Of a stretch of 64,000 bases of DNA, positions 12,174 through 23,129 are shown one piece after another. A model generated the notes under the pieces. The model worked only from the letters and a program-made list of their open reading frames with translations, searched no databases and had not been told where the DNA came from. The position numbers and the translations under genes were made by a program. The DNA lies in contig CM071600.1 in the NCBI GenBank assembly GCA_036435485.1, positions 159,352,546 to 159,416,545 of the forward strand, in the 5' to 3' direction. This DNA comes from Saposhnikovia divaricata (lineage: Eukaryota; Streptophyta; Magnoliopsida; Apiales; Apiaceae). How positions within the stretch are numbered: the stretch's first letter is position 1; each line of letters begins with the position of its first letter.

Positions 12174-12450
12174 GCTTTCTACGTCGGTTAAATAGATCAT
12201 ATACGTCGGTTAAATGGCAACGTAAGGAGGGGCGACGTATAAAGTTATAGGTCTTTTACGTCGGTTAAAAGGGTGACGTAAAAAAGTAGATTATGCGTCG
12301 GGTAAAAGGGCGACGTAAAAAGGTAGATCATACGTCGGATAAAGGGCGACGTAAAAGGTATATTAACCGACGTATATTATTTATCCTTTTACATCAGTTC
12401 ATCCATATAACCGATGTATATACTATATGTTTTATACGTCGCCATAAAGA
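12174..12450. repeat. Left subterminal repeats of CACTA 1
   Basis: About ten copies of TACGTCGGTTAAA or its complement-like partner GGCGACGTAAAA lie in close alternation, so that neighbouring copies can pair as hairpins. Matching motifs lie at the right side of the element at 15690-16000 and 19896-19990. Confidence 0.85.
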
Positions 12451-13170
12451 TCCGATGTATATTGTCAATTTTTTTTATTTTTTTCTCTACCCAAAAAATT
12501 GTTACTTGCTCTAGCCAAAATTTGTACAACCAAAAACCTGTAATAATCGAAATTTCCAAGCTAACAAATTCTATCTAAACACAATCATGGGATTAATAAT
12601 ATAATAATTATTAATTACAGTGAAAAAAATACATCCACAGTGTTTTCTAGATTCTCGATCTATCGAGCTAGTCTAACTGTACAAGTAAAGCTGAGATGAT
12701 TAAAAAATTAAAAACTCTACAAGTTCGACAAAACCTAATGCTTAATTTCAAAAAATCTTCACCCTTTATGACTCTTATACACACTCATGCCGGCATCTCT
12801 AACGACAATGGAATTGTTGATTTCGTCACCTACATAGAACATTAACGAATAAATTGGCAGCAACATGAAAAATTTGCACTAGTTTAACATATGAATATAG
12901 AACTCAACGTTAATAAGTGGAATCTAGAAACAATAATCTGATAGAAAAAGAAGTGAAAGATTTAAATATGATAAAAGGATAACCAGAGAGAGCAGACGGA
13001 TTAAGAAAAAGTCACTCTCCATGTAAAGCACTGATATACCTTAAAAGAGCACTGTTTATACCTTCAAAGAGCACTAATTATATATTTGACAATTGAAGAG
13101 TTTATCTGAACCAAAGGTTACAGTCCTCCACACTGGACTTGTAATTGAAAATGAGGCCTTCTAACTAATT
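12451..13170. other. CACTA 1 interior without recognised gene
   Basis: AT-rich, with only short frames. No transposase motif and no clear exon was recognised. Confidence 0.4.
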
Positions 13171-13541
13171 TTCCTATTGCAAGAGCACTTGGACCTCCAT
13201 AAAAAGATGGATGTATATCTCCACGTCCACTACTATACTGTAATACAAACAAAGTCCAGTATATGATGAGAGTTTTAAAAAGAAGTAATTAATTTTAATA
13301 AATCTAGGAGTACCTACATTTGGACCATTTGGACCATAGTAATCAGGTGGATACCGACTGCTGCTAGATCCAAAAGTACCTAGATCATCAAAAGAGATAT
13401 GCATAAAGGAAAAATGTAAGCAAAAAACAACAAGCAGTCAAGAAAGGCTTCTCGCAGCATATTTTATTATTCCAACCTCGAGGATGTGGCCCGGGAAATG
13501 GTACTGCAGGATCAACGTAATCCACCATTAGAAGTAACTTC

Positions 13542-13606
<65 letters not shown>

Positions 13607-13725
13607 GACAACCCTCCTTCTTCGTGCCGGCGACTTGACCGTTGAGTCTCATCTGCTTCTCTTCATTCAACAACTTCTTTATTTTCAATTCCAATTCACC
13701 CACGCCTTCCTATAAATCATGATTT
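13171..13725 (-). pseudogene. Exon-like fragments of captured gene sequence in CACTA 1 (origin not recognised)
   Basis: On the - strand, three separated open pieces resemble exons. At about 13710-13610, after a TTTATAG acceptor-like site, a charged helix-like segment reads ELELKIKKLLNEEKQMRL. At about 13545-13480 a piece reads VDYVDPAVPFPGPHPRGW. At about 13400-13315 a piece reads FDDLGTFGSSSSRYPPDYYG. A GA microsatellite (13556-13602) separates the first two. The first could be the coiled-coil part of the kinesin captured upstream, but I cannot confirm that all three come from one gene. The frames are too short and disconnected to be a functional gene. Confidence 0.35.
13556..13602. repeat. 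(GA)n microsatellite
   Basis: About 23 uninterrupted GA dinucleotides inside CACTA 1. Confidence 0.98.
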
Positions 13726-14269
13726 AGAACCAAAATCAGTTAGTATATAGATATACATATATAGTGAGATCTAAATTAATAGGATTGAGAATTTAAACAC
13801 TATTACATAAGTTACTGTACATTTTGTTAAAATTAGTATTAATTCTCTAACTCTAATATATATTGTTATTTGTAAGATCTCATTTAACTGTAATCATTAA
13901 CATGTTGAACAATGACTTAACAAAACTGGTTAATACTAAGCAAAAAAAAATAGGCTAAATTGTGATTATTTCGTAAATAAAACTACAGAGGTCGTACAAA
14001 AGACAAGGGTCAATTTCTCTCCAGAAATTCTTGAGAAGACAGTACAAATAAATATGTTGATATTACTCACTATATAATAAACTACTAATGTACCATTAAA
14101 AAATTCACTATTCCAACCCACTCAACTATATTAGTAATAGAAATGATGCTATTGATAAAATATAAGATTTCTCTTCTTTTCTTAAAAATATCTAATTTAT
14201 AAATAACAGTATGGTATAGAATATAATCTTACCTTAATCTTATAAGTAAAATCAAAACCATATCTACAA

Positions 14270-15300
14270 GAAATAAGATTTGTATTGATTGGAACCCGAG
14301 CAAGTCCCTTGAGATGAATCTGCCCGCATTTGTCCTCTAGAACTGTAATTTCCTCTGCTTTTGGTTCCAACAAATCATAGCATCTATCCATGTAGATCTC
14401 ATAGTATGACATCTCTACAAGACTCGTCGTACCCTGGCACATTCCCAGAATGTGTGACATGGACAGATGGACTAGACCTGGTAGCTCATTCTCACCCTGA
14501 AAATATCACACATCCCCTAAATGATTTCATTTCGCTTAAGATACGTATATATTTACATACATGATACATTAATAAAAGCGTAGAGGAATACAAAAGCTTA
14601 ACTACATATATGTGCTTAGCACTAGCACATTTAACTAGACATATGTACAGATTGTTGGTCACTTACATATGATCTAAAAATCTTAACATTTTATCTAACC
14701 TGGATGCTATACAAAACTTATAACTGTTTCAACAAATTAGATAATGTAATTTTATCTCTTATGACTAAAAAGCAATCGTTTACTAAATGGTACTAGGAAA
14801 ATTTGTAATGTCTAAGTAAATATTTACAACAAATTATATAAGGATATATGGAAAAAATTACAATTAGGGCAAATGGGGGGTATAAAAAAAATCGTATATC
14901 AACAAAAGAGCAAACAGTTTACCTGCATAGTGTAAATTTACCCACTACCAGTAGCCCCATAAGCAAAGACAGTAGAATTACACCCCAAAATAAGTCAGGA
15001 ATCAAAGGGCTGACTTCTTTATTGAAAATAGAGATCACATTGTTGTCATCTTGATCATAAAAAGAGTCCAGCTTAAAACACTCATTCCGATTACGAAAAC
15101 ACCCAAAAGAATTATTAAATTACCCACACACATATATAAGAAGCAAAAGGAAAGAAAAAGTGAGGAGGGGAATTTAGAGGTACCTAGTTTCTGGGTCTTT
15201 GAGATGAATTGTAACTTCTTGCTGTTGAGTGTTGTCGAAAAGCGAGGCACAAGGGAGGAGAGGGTAGCAGCCCTTAATTTCATGAACAAGAAAGGGTCGA
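14270..15300 (-). pseudogene. Captured kinesin motor-domain fragment (KIN-10/KIF22-like), disabled
   Basis: Three exon-like blocks on the - strand match the N-terminal half of a kinesin motor domain in the right order. Block 1 (about 15300-15184) ends QEVTIHLKDPET at a GT donor. Block 2 (about 15092-14923) has FKLDSFYDQDDNNV, EVSPLIPDLF and then, after a frameshift, the ATP-binding loop as VFAYGATGSG followed by a stop where the catalytic Lys should be (14938-14940); it ends at a GT donor. Block 3 begins after a TTTTCAG acceptor at 14496 and reads VEMSYYEIYMDRCYDLLE and later KGLARVPIN. The switch I/II and microtubule-binding parts are absent. Kept intron borders show that genomic DNA rather than cDNA was captured. 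The frameshift and the lost Walker A Lys rule out a working motor. The KIN-10 assignment is from memory of the family and less sure than kinesin itself. Confidence 0.85.
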
Positions 15301-15679
15301 ACTAGTTGTGAATTGTGAATTGATGTTTGATTTGGGTGTTGAGAATATATTATTACAACTACTACTAGTTTTAATTGCCACTACAACAATATATTACAGA
15401 AATTTTGGTGTGCAAGAAAAAGAAATATGTGTGAGATAATTTGGGAACTTTGTATGAGAGAGTGAGAGAGATATTACCAGGAGCTGAAGAGTGGTGTTTG
15501 AATTGGGGAAGAATAGAGTGAGTACGGCTGTTGAAGAGAGACAGATTGGGGATTGATTAGCGAGTACTACTGAAGATTGGAGATTGGGTAGTGTTTGAAT
15601 GGGGGAAGAACAGAGTTTAATTGGGGAATAAGAGTGTAATAATTTAGGGCAAGAACTGAAGACTACGTTTTTAATTAAA

Positions 15680-16008
15680 TTAAAGATTTTATACATCGGT
15701 TATACGAAGAGTGACGTAAAAAATGAAAAACGTATAATGTCATCATATATACGTCTCCTTTTCCTCAACCGACGTATAATATCATTATATACGTCGCCTT
15801 TTTCTTAACCGACATATATAATAGTATTATATACGCCGCCTTTTCCTCAACCGACGTATATAATAGTATTATATACGTCACCTTTTCCTCAACCGACGTA
15901 TATAGTAGCACTATATAGGTCGCGTTTTCCTCAATCGACGTATAATATTATCATATACGTCGGCTTTTTCTCGAACCGACGTAAAAAAGGTTTAAAAATG
16001 TAAATATA
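15680..16008. repeat. Right-side subterminal repeats of CACTA 1
   Basis: Repeated TATACGTCGCCTTTTCCTCA and AACCGACGTATATAATA motifs at roughly 60-bp spacing, interrupted at 16008 by the family L LTR and resumed at 19896. Confidence 0.85.
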
Positions 16009-19000
16009 TGTAACACCCCCAGACCAGGGGTCAGGGATCTAGGGTGGTTACAATCCATTTACTTCTTGCCTTACATGTATTACTCGCAATGTTCACAATT
16101 CATCTGCTCATGACCCCATAATATATCTCACACACACAGAGATTAGAGTCTCAGAAATGACACAATATAACAACTGCGGAATAAATAAATTTTATTACAA
16201 TACCCAAATGTCTTTTGAATCCGTCACTTATACAACTTCTAAGTAATGTCACATTACCAACTTATCCTTTTGATGCTCACAATCCTCTCATACCATTCAT
16301 ATCTATACATAAGATGAATACCAAAAGCTGCAGCCTGATCCGACTAGTTCGTACTACTCTCGAGATCACTGCTAGAAATTGTTTATGGAAACGCCTTGCG
16401 GGGTATGTGCCATCCCATTGACATCCTGCTTTGCTGCTATATAATATATATAAAACAATTGTAAGAGTGAGCGATAGCTCAGCAAGGTAATGAAAGTATG
16501 ACATAATTCTGCCTTTAATCCAAACCCAGAATATACTGCGGGTATAAGACAATAATTTTCCAAAATATCTTGATACTGAAATTATTCCCTTAACGGAATA
16601 TATTCAAAAATAGTACCATTGTAGTACTTCAAATATCATTATCATAATATCTCTGCAAGTTTTTATTATTCATACTATGAACAAAGTTCTAGTACAATAT
16701 ATAAGATGAAGTTATAAGGTGATTCAAAATATATAATCCGTAGAGATATCTGCTATGCAAAAATATAAGCCATATATTCACATATATAACAAAAGGGAAA
16801 TCGCAAGACAGATATTGCAATGACAATGTTGAACACTTTTCAAACCCCTGCCAACCTGAAAGAAGTCTCTTCAATACGTGTTGCGGGAGCTACCCGTCAA
16901 CCTGAAAGAAGTCTCTTCGATACGTGTTGCAGGAAATATCCAAATTTGGATGATGAACTAATACTGGAGTATTGTCGCGCCAGATGACATCACCTTACGA
17001 TGATCAGTCGCAGGTTGTGCATCTCAAGATTTGTTTCTCTACATGTAGAAGGAAGAACATATGGGCACCACCATACGCCGGATCTCCCTAGCCAACGGTT
17101 GGGCATAGTTGGGACCGGCACCACTCGGACCCTATTTCCAGGATGGACTGTCCCACAGCCTCTTATACCAGTTTTAATGATGGACTATCCCACAGCCTCC
17201 TACACAAATACTCCTAGTTCGAGTAAATCCATGACTCTGAAACGTAAAGCTCATCCCCCTTTCCCAAAGTATAATACTTGTTGATAGGACTCCACAAAGT
17301 AGTCGTATCTAATTGGAAAGGAAAATTCACCAATATTTCCTGAGCTATTGCTCGTTAATGGATTATAACTTGTTCCATCAATTTTACTCCTCGAGTGTTG
17401 AGGAAGTAACAAAAAGACTCATTTTGATGTATAACAACCAAGTTGCGAGTGAAAAAAATAATGTCAAAAGATTTATGACCGGACAGTTAAACAAAATAAA
17501 TAACAACTCTCAAGTAAGTTCCCTTATATTTTGAAAGTTTTGGGCGAGCATTTAAATCCTCCAATAGGATAGATTTAAATGGAAAATAGAGTAGTGGGAA
17601 CCTCCCTTGATAAAAATAATCATATAAAATCTCAGAAATATTTTTCATAATATTCGAAGGTCAAAGATAATTTTTAAATAAAATAGATCATTACTAAAAC
17701 TAATTTAAAAGTATCAAATGAATATTCAAAGAATATTTAATAAGTCATAAATATTTAAAGAATATTCTTATTATAAAGTATTGCTCATAGATAATCCTCG
17801 AATGAATATATAAAAATATTCACTAATTAAATAAATCTTCGATTGAATACTCAAAATAATGTTCATTAAATAATCAAAACCCCAAATGAATATTCAAAAG
17901 TAATATTCATCTAATAAATAAAACCTCAAATAAATATTCAAAATAATATTCAATATAGAAATACAACCTTAAATGAATATTCAAAATAATATTCATTTAA
18001 TAATTAAAACTTTAAATGAATATTCAAAATAGAATTCATTTAATAAAAAAAATAATTGAATAATATTTATTCAATATTCTCATCAGAAAATAATCCCAAG
18101 AAATACAGAAATATTTACTCCCGGTCTATCATAAAGAATATGGAACATATGCCCTACACTAAGGGCCTTTGTAAAACCCGGCTTATAACTAATATCTCGT
18201 ATCTAGCTTATAAGCCCAACATCAAATCATTGCTCAAGTACCACAATATATACTCTCGAAAACCGTTATGCTTTCCACTAGCATATATATCAGAAATAAT
18301 ATTCAAATAGTATTTCCCGACTAAGATAATACTTCAAATAACATTCCTCGAAAGATATCATATTTAAATAATAGTCCTCGAATGGTTTCCAAGAAATAAA
18401 TACTTTATGGAAATATAATTAATGTTTATAAATAACATTCCTCAAAATAAATAATAATCTGCTGCTAGAATCCCTCCGGGTTTCCACGACTATCACTATA
18501 TCTCAAAATACTGACTCCCGGTTTAGAGTCGAAAGCAATGAATATGCTCTTATCTCTAGAGCTACAAGGTATACCGGTTCATAATTACTTAACTCAGAAG
18601 ATCATATATAAACCAAAGGTCAAATTCTATTTCAACAGGAAATATATAAGATATATCACAAAATCGTACAACTTTATACATGGCAAAAGCAGTTTATAAT
18701 CAATACTTCAAAGTATAGATTTAGAAAACTTGCCTGATGTTTGAGAAGTGATAGGGGTTGGTGACAAAGTCGGACAATCTTCCTTGATGAGTGGGTAGTG
18801 CTAAACAGGCCTTGAATCATCCTTATATAACCTTAAAATGATCAACCCATCAAAATAAAACCAAAAAAACAAAGATGGTTATTATACACCTAACTATAAA
18901 TCATTAAAAACGAGTATGGGAATCAAGGAGGTGAGGAGAGTGGTTACCCTATATGCGTAGAGCTTCTCGAGGGCTTCGATTTGATTGGTAGAACGCGCAA

Positions 19001-19895
19001 AACGGCTAAGGGAAACTCAAGATACAAGCATTTCTTCCTCCTCCATCTTTGCACTCTTTTCCTCTCGGGTTTTTGATAAAAAAAATGGGGGAGAGCTTTT
19101 TGGCTTGGTTTCTTGGATAAGATTTGATAATGTGAAGTATTTTGAAGATATTTGTTTATCAAAGTGCAAGTTAACCCCTCAAGTTTGCTAAAAATACAAA
19201 GCTTCTTAAGGAAGCTAATCTTGGTTTATCCATTGGTGCCACTTGTTGCTCTTCTACTTGGCCAAGTGTTGGCTCTAAAACATGCAACTCCTTTTTTTGT
19301 TAAAGTACAAAAACACCATTCATCTTGTAGTTGACTTTCTTGCATTCTACTTTGGTTTCTCCGTCTTCCACCAATTGGATTCCCTTTTGTCTTTTAAATA
19401 AAATTAATATGTTACAACTTATATGTTGCATTTTATTACTCTAGTATGGTACAATCCCTCGAACAAATATTAACTCCAATATTCCTCGTTTGTTCCCTTT
19501 ATTTTCCTTGTTCTCAGAAAAATGTTCGCAATTCCTTTAACTCTAGGGTTTTATTCTCAATTCCATTTCCCTCTCATAATATATCCTCCCCTGGACTTCT
19601 AATATTTAATATCCTCAATTCTTAATCCAATTATTATATTCCTGACTCATTTGTCAAACTTGGAATAAAATAAAGTTTGGATTCTCTGAATTTTGTCCTC
19701 GTTTACATACACTTATTTACTCTGTGAATCACTAATATGACTTCGAAATATCCATACCATATCTCGTACATAGGGTGGCATAAAAAAAATTCTTGGTTCC
19801 CAAAAATCACTATTCATCCACAAAATCACTATTCACTGATGCACTTAATCATAATAAGAAAAGTTTTAATTCTATCAAAAATTCGGATTCTTACA
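16009..19895 (-). mobile_element. Solo LTR of family L (Ty3/gypsy chromovirus-like)
   Basis: It begins TGTAACACCCCCAGACCAGG and ends GATTCTTACA, the same ends as the LTRs at 48499-53082 and 58785-63306, and is flanked by a 5-bp TSD ATATA (16004-16008, 19896-19900). At 3,887 bp it is ~0.65 kb shorter than the other copies and clearly more diverged. The perfect TSD around a single LTR is what recombination between two LTRs of a full element leaves. Open frames inside are short and not conserved with the other copies. Orientation is set by the complete element, where the LTR starts TGTAAGAA on the - strand. Confidence 0.92.
17820..18070. repeat. AT-rich palindromic array inside the family L LTR
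   Basis: Several units of the form AATGAATATTCAAAATAATATTCATT separated by 10-20 bp; each unit is an inverted repeat (TGAATATT / AATATTCA) able to fold. Equivalent arrays lie in the other LTR copies at about 33050-33480, 49990-50400 and 60260-60610. Confidence 0.85.
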
Positions 19896-20003
19896 ATATA
19901 CGTCGCCTTTAGGCGAAACTGACGTATATAAGTGTTTTATATGTCGCCTTTGGGCGGAACCGACATATAATAGGCGACGTAAAAGATCATTTTTGTATTA
20001 GTG

Positions 20004-20640
20004 ATCCCAAGTCAAAAATCCCTATCTAAGGGGTCAGGATTCCTGATCGAAAATCCCTCGATTAGGAGCACAAAACACCCACATTTCGATCAAAATCCTG
20101 GTCTACGGGATCAGGATTCCTGGTTTAAAGGGTCAGGAAGCATTTTTGAAATAAATATTTTCTGAAAATGAATTATTTTTATGCATGTTGCATAAAAAAA
20201 AAGGTATATAATGAAAATTTATATGTGCCTAGAGTCATGAATGACCTCAATTCATGACAAATTTTGGAGCCAACAAGGCCAAAATACGATATTAAATTAC
20301 GAAAATATTATTATTGAATAAATATTATTATTGAATAATAATAAATATTATTATTGAATAATAATAATAAATATTATTATTGAATAATAATATTTAAAAT
20401 ATTATCCAAAATTCGAACGAAATAATAATATTATTATTGAATAATAATATTTAAAAGCAAAAAAAAAGAGAAGAAGTGCAAAAAAAAATATTATATGTTC
20501 GACCTCATTCCTGCTCGATTTTTCGAGCAGGAATTCTCGTCTAAAGGGCATCGACCAGAGTGTCCATTTGCAAGATAAGTCGACCAGGAATATGGTCAAA
20601 GTGCGGGTGCGGGGGCGGGGGGGGGGGGAGGGGGGGAATT
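20004..20640 (+). repeat. Continuation of the Tat 3' tandem-repeat region, then ATT-rich and G-rich simple sequence
   Basis: 20007-20130 resumes the GATCAGGATTCCTGGTTTAA-type repeats cut at 12157. 20295-20455 is a run of AATATTATTATTGAATAATA-type repeats. 20608-20636 is an almost pure G tract. No coding signal. Confidence 0.8.
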
Positions 20641-21239
20641 GCCAAAGTGCAACTTAGTACCCCTACTTTTGCAGAGTTAGCAAAGAGTGCCCTCAAGTTT
20701 GCGATTTGACAAAAATGCCCCTGAACTTTATGAGTTGACAAAAAGTTCCTGGAAAATTATGAATTAGTCCCTACAAAGTGCATGATTGCACATATTCAAT
20801 ATTTTTGATTGAAATATTCAAAAATATTTCCAAAATTTGTCCGATGACACCAAAAAATTACGAAATTACAAATTTCGTAGAATTAAGATCCCATAAATTA
20901 ATTTAAGTCTCGTATAAGACTAGATAATTCGTGAATGACATATTTAAATTGTCGAGAATGATCCAAAAAATACCTGTGGGTACAAGAAAATTCCTAAAAA
21001 ATTAAGAATAATTAAGGAAAATATCTGTGGGTACAAGAAAATTTCTAAATATCGGCCAGGAATTTAAGGTTAAAAGGCCTGTCAGAAAAATTCAAAGCCC
21101 TAAAAGTTTAGGCCCAACTCAAAAAGGCACAGGCCCAATTTATCAAGGTAACAGGCCCAATCCATAGGCTGAGTAACAAAAAATAAAATTTAAAATTAAT
21201 TTACGAGCACAATCTCAGTCGAAAATTCGATCGGAAGTC
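20641..21239 (+). other. Tat element 3' non-coding spacer
   Basis: AT-rich and non-coding. A CTGTGGGTACAAGAAAATT segment occurs twice (about 20975 and 21025). No gene seen. Confidence 0.5.
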
Positions 21240-21560
21240 CCAATCGAAATGTCTTCGATCAGAGTGCGAAAAGTGACTTTAGTCGACCAGGATCCTGATC
21301 GAAAATTCGACCAGGAATCCTCGTCGAAGTATTATCGAGCAGACTGCACAATTGAAGTTAAGTCGACCAGGATCCTGATCGAAAATTCGATCAAGAATCC
21401 TCGTCGAAGTATCATCGACCAGGCTGCAAAGTTGAGGTTAAGTCGACCAGGATCCTGATCGAAAATTCGATCAAAAATCCTCCTCGAAGTTCCATCGACC
21501 AGAATGACAAAAATTGGTTAAGATGACCAGGAATCCTGATCGAAGGATTTTCAATAATTT
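21240..21560 (+). repeat. 80-bp tandem repeats in the Tat 3' region
   Basis: The block AGTCGACCAGGATCCTGATC recurs at 21281, 21361 and 21441 (exact 80-bp spacing), with a less exact unit after that near 21521. It is related in wording (GACCAGGATCCTGATCGAAA) to the ~81-bp array at 11340-12157, so both descend from one ancestral repeat. Confidence 0.9.
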
Positions 21561-21890
21561 TGCTAATTTCCATAAAAAATTGCATTTTTTGGAAATACGA
21601 GAGGAAAAATTGTAAAACTATTCCCAAGTGTTATATGCCCAAGAGATTTTTGATTAAAAAAATTCAAAAGGAAGCGAGAAATACCCGTGAGTACACAAAA
21701 ATGCGTAAAGGTGTAAGAAAATTATTTACAATTTTCTGTAAGACACAAATATAATTGGTTAGCCTCGAATAAGGCGAATCATCGTAAATGTGTAGGTCGC
21801 TCCACACTTTACATTCAAGACGACATCTGTGAAACACTAGTGTACATAAACCTTTTTCACTTCAATGATAACCTGATCAGTTTTCTTAGA

Positions 21891-21904
21891 AGTTGGGGGG
21901 CAAA
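21891..21904 (+). other. Polypurine tract of the Tat-type element
   Basis: AGTTGGGGGGCAAA lies directly before the TG that opens the 3' LTR. It is mostly purine and in the expected place for plus-strand priming. Confidence 0.7.
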
Positions 21905-22544
21905 TGATATGGGTACAAAATAAGTCCTAAAGACACATTTAATGAGGCATTAAATAAACCTAGATTGGTCCAAGGTTAAAACCCATTAATGAGGCCCGAA
22001 ACCCTAAATAAATAATAAATTCGTAGTTGATAAATCAGCTAATAAAAAGGCTCCATTATTGACTCCAAAAGGAAACCAATCCATTCAGGGAGTAGCCCCC
22101 AAGACATACGAGTCCAATAGGAATCAGCCTTCCTCATGGAAGATTCCAGAATTCTATCTAAGGTGGGTAACTTGTCCACCAAGACACCAAACCCTACCCT
22201 AATTCCAAGGCACTCAATGCCTATATAAACAGCCTGACCCCTCATTCTCGAGGGAGAACGTTTTTGGGGCATAGCTCCATACGTCACCCACCACGTTTTA
22301 GGCTTAATCCTCGAATAAGGACATACAAGCCAATACGTAACTACGTCGCGAGGGCGCATCAAGCCACGTAGACAACCCTAGAACTACGTTTTGGCTTGAT
22401 TCTTGATTTTCATCAAGGTACGTAGGCATCTTGCACGGATCGACTAGTCCCAATAGCAAGAGCAGCCACCATTAAAGCTCGAAGCTCTCAATCCCTAGCA
22501 ATCAATACACAACTTAATTACACCCTACTACTTATTCCACAACA
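21905..22544 (+). repeat. 3' LTR of the Tat-type element
   Basis: It starts TGATATGGGTAC, ends TTATTCCACAACA and matches the repeat at 5238-5864. The two differ at scattered single bases (for example CATACGAGTGC versus CATACGAGTCC), fitting an old insertion. The following GTTAG is the likely TSD. Confidence 0.85.
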
Positions 22545-22704
22545 GTTAGAAAATATAGAAAAAATGACACATTTTAGCTGAAAAGCTAATCAGTCAATTA
22601 TTAGTATTATTATTTTATTCTATTAAATAGAAACTCCCGTGATATAATTGGAAAGAGAGATATTTTAGTTAGAGAAAATAGAAAAGGCACTACTAGAAAA
22701 ACTA

Positions 22705-22850
22705 GATTAGACATCGCAACTTTTACATCAGTTTAAAAAACCACCGATGTTAAAAATGTTTATAACATCAGTTTTCTTAAAAGCGATGTTAAACATATTT
22801 CTGGACATCGATAGCTAAAATAACCGATGTCTTATTGATTTTTTAAAAAA
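22705..22850. repeat. Left subterminal repeats of CACTA 2
   Basis: Alternating ACATCGG / CCGATGT-type motifs (for example AACCGATGTCTTATTG and AACATCAGTTTTCTTA) close to the left TIR. Confidence 0.75.
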
Positions 22851-22974
22851 TAAAAAACACGCGCTGAACATTTTCCCCCCATTTCTAATAAAAAATTTCC
22901 CCCTTAGAAATTTCATTCCCCCGCCTTGGTAACATTTTCCCTAAATTGTTTTGTCCGCTCTGAACATTTCCCCC

Positions 22975-23105
22975 AAAACTCTCATCTCTTTCACTCTCTC
23001 ACTCGACCATTATCTCTCTCTCTCACTCATCTCTTTCTTTCATCTCTCTGTTTTATCTCTCTCTCCCTCCTCTCTCTTTATCTCTCCCTCATTCATCTCT
23101 TAGCT
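22975..23105 (+). repeat. CT-rich low-complexity tract
   Basis: Imperfect CTCTCTC / CATCTCTTTC repeats inside CACTA 2. Such tracts are common in plant 5' untranslated regions, so this could be a remnant of a captured or former transposase promoter. That is an inference only. Confidence 0.6.
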
Positions 23106-23129
23106 TTATCAACTGTAAATACACATGAA

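Larger units (their letters stand above)
12158..20003. mobile_element. CACTA transposon 1 (non-autonomous, carrying kinesin gene fragments)
   Basis: The left end is CACTAGTACAAAAAT and the complement of the right end is CACTAATACAAAAAT, the terminal inverted repeats of the CACTA (En/Spm) superfamily. A 3-bp TSD ATC flanks both ends (12155-12157, 20004-20006). Subterminal regions carry many copies of an ACGTCGGTTAAA / TTTACGTCGCC motif in both orientations, where CACTA transposase would bind. Removing the nested LTR and its TSD leaves about 3.95 kb. I find no CACTA transposase. Instead the interior holds fragments of a host kinesin gene on the - strand and other exon-like pieces. Confidence 0.9.
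5238..22544 (+). mobile_element. Decayed Ty3/gypsy retrotransposon of Tat/Ogre type, carrying a nested CACTA element
   Basis: Two ~0.63-kb direct repeats bound the element, with a primer-binding-like site after the first and a purine tract before the second. The body has decayed gag and pol in the order protease, reverse transcriptase, RNase H, integrase traces. An extended tandem-repeat region follows before the 3' LTR, a known trait of Tat-lineage elements. Gross length is 17.3 kb; removing CACTA 1 and its TSD leaves about 9.46 kb. All coding parts have many stops and frame changes, so the element is dead. Bases after the 3' LTR read GTTAG. The left boundary appears damaged, because the first dozen bases of the 5' LTR do not match the 3' LTR, so the TSD could not be closed. 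Confidence 0.8.

Noticed and set aside
14270..15300. A functional host kinesin gene
   Set aside because: Only the N-terminal part of the motor is present, with a frameshift and a stop at the catalytic Lys of the P-loop, and the whole piece lies between CACTA termini.
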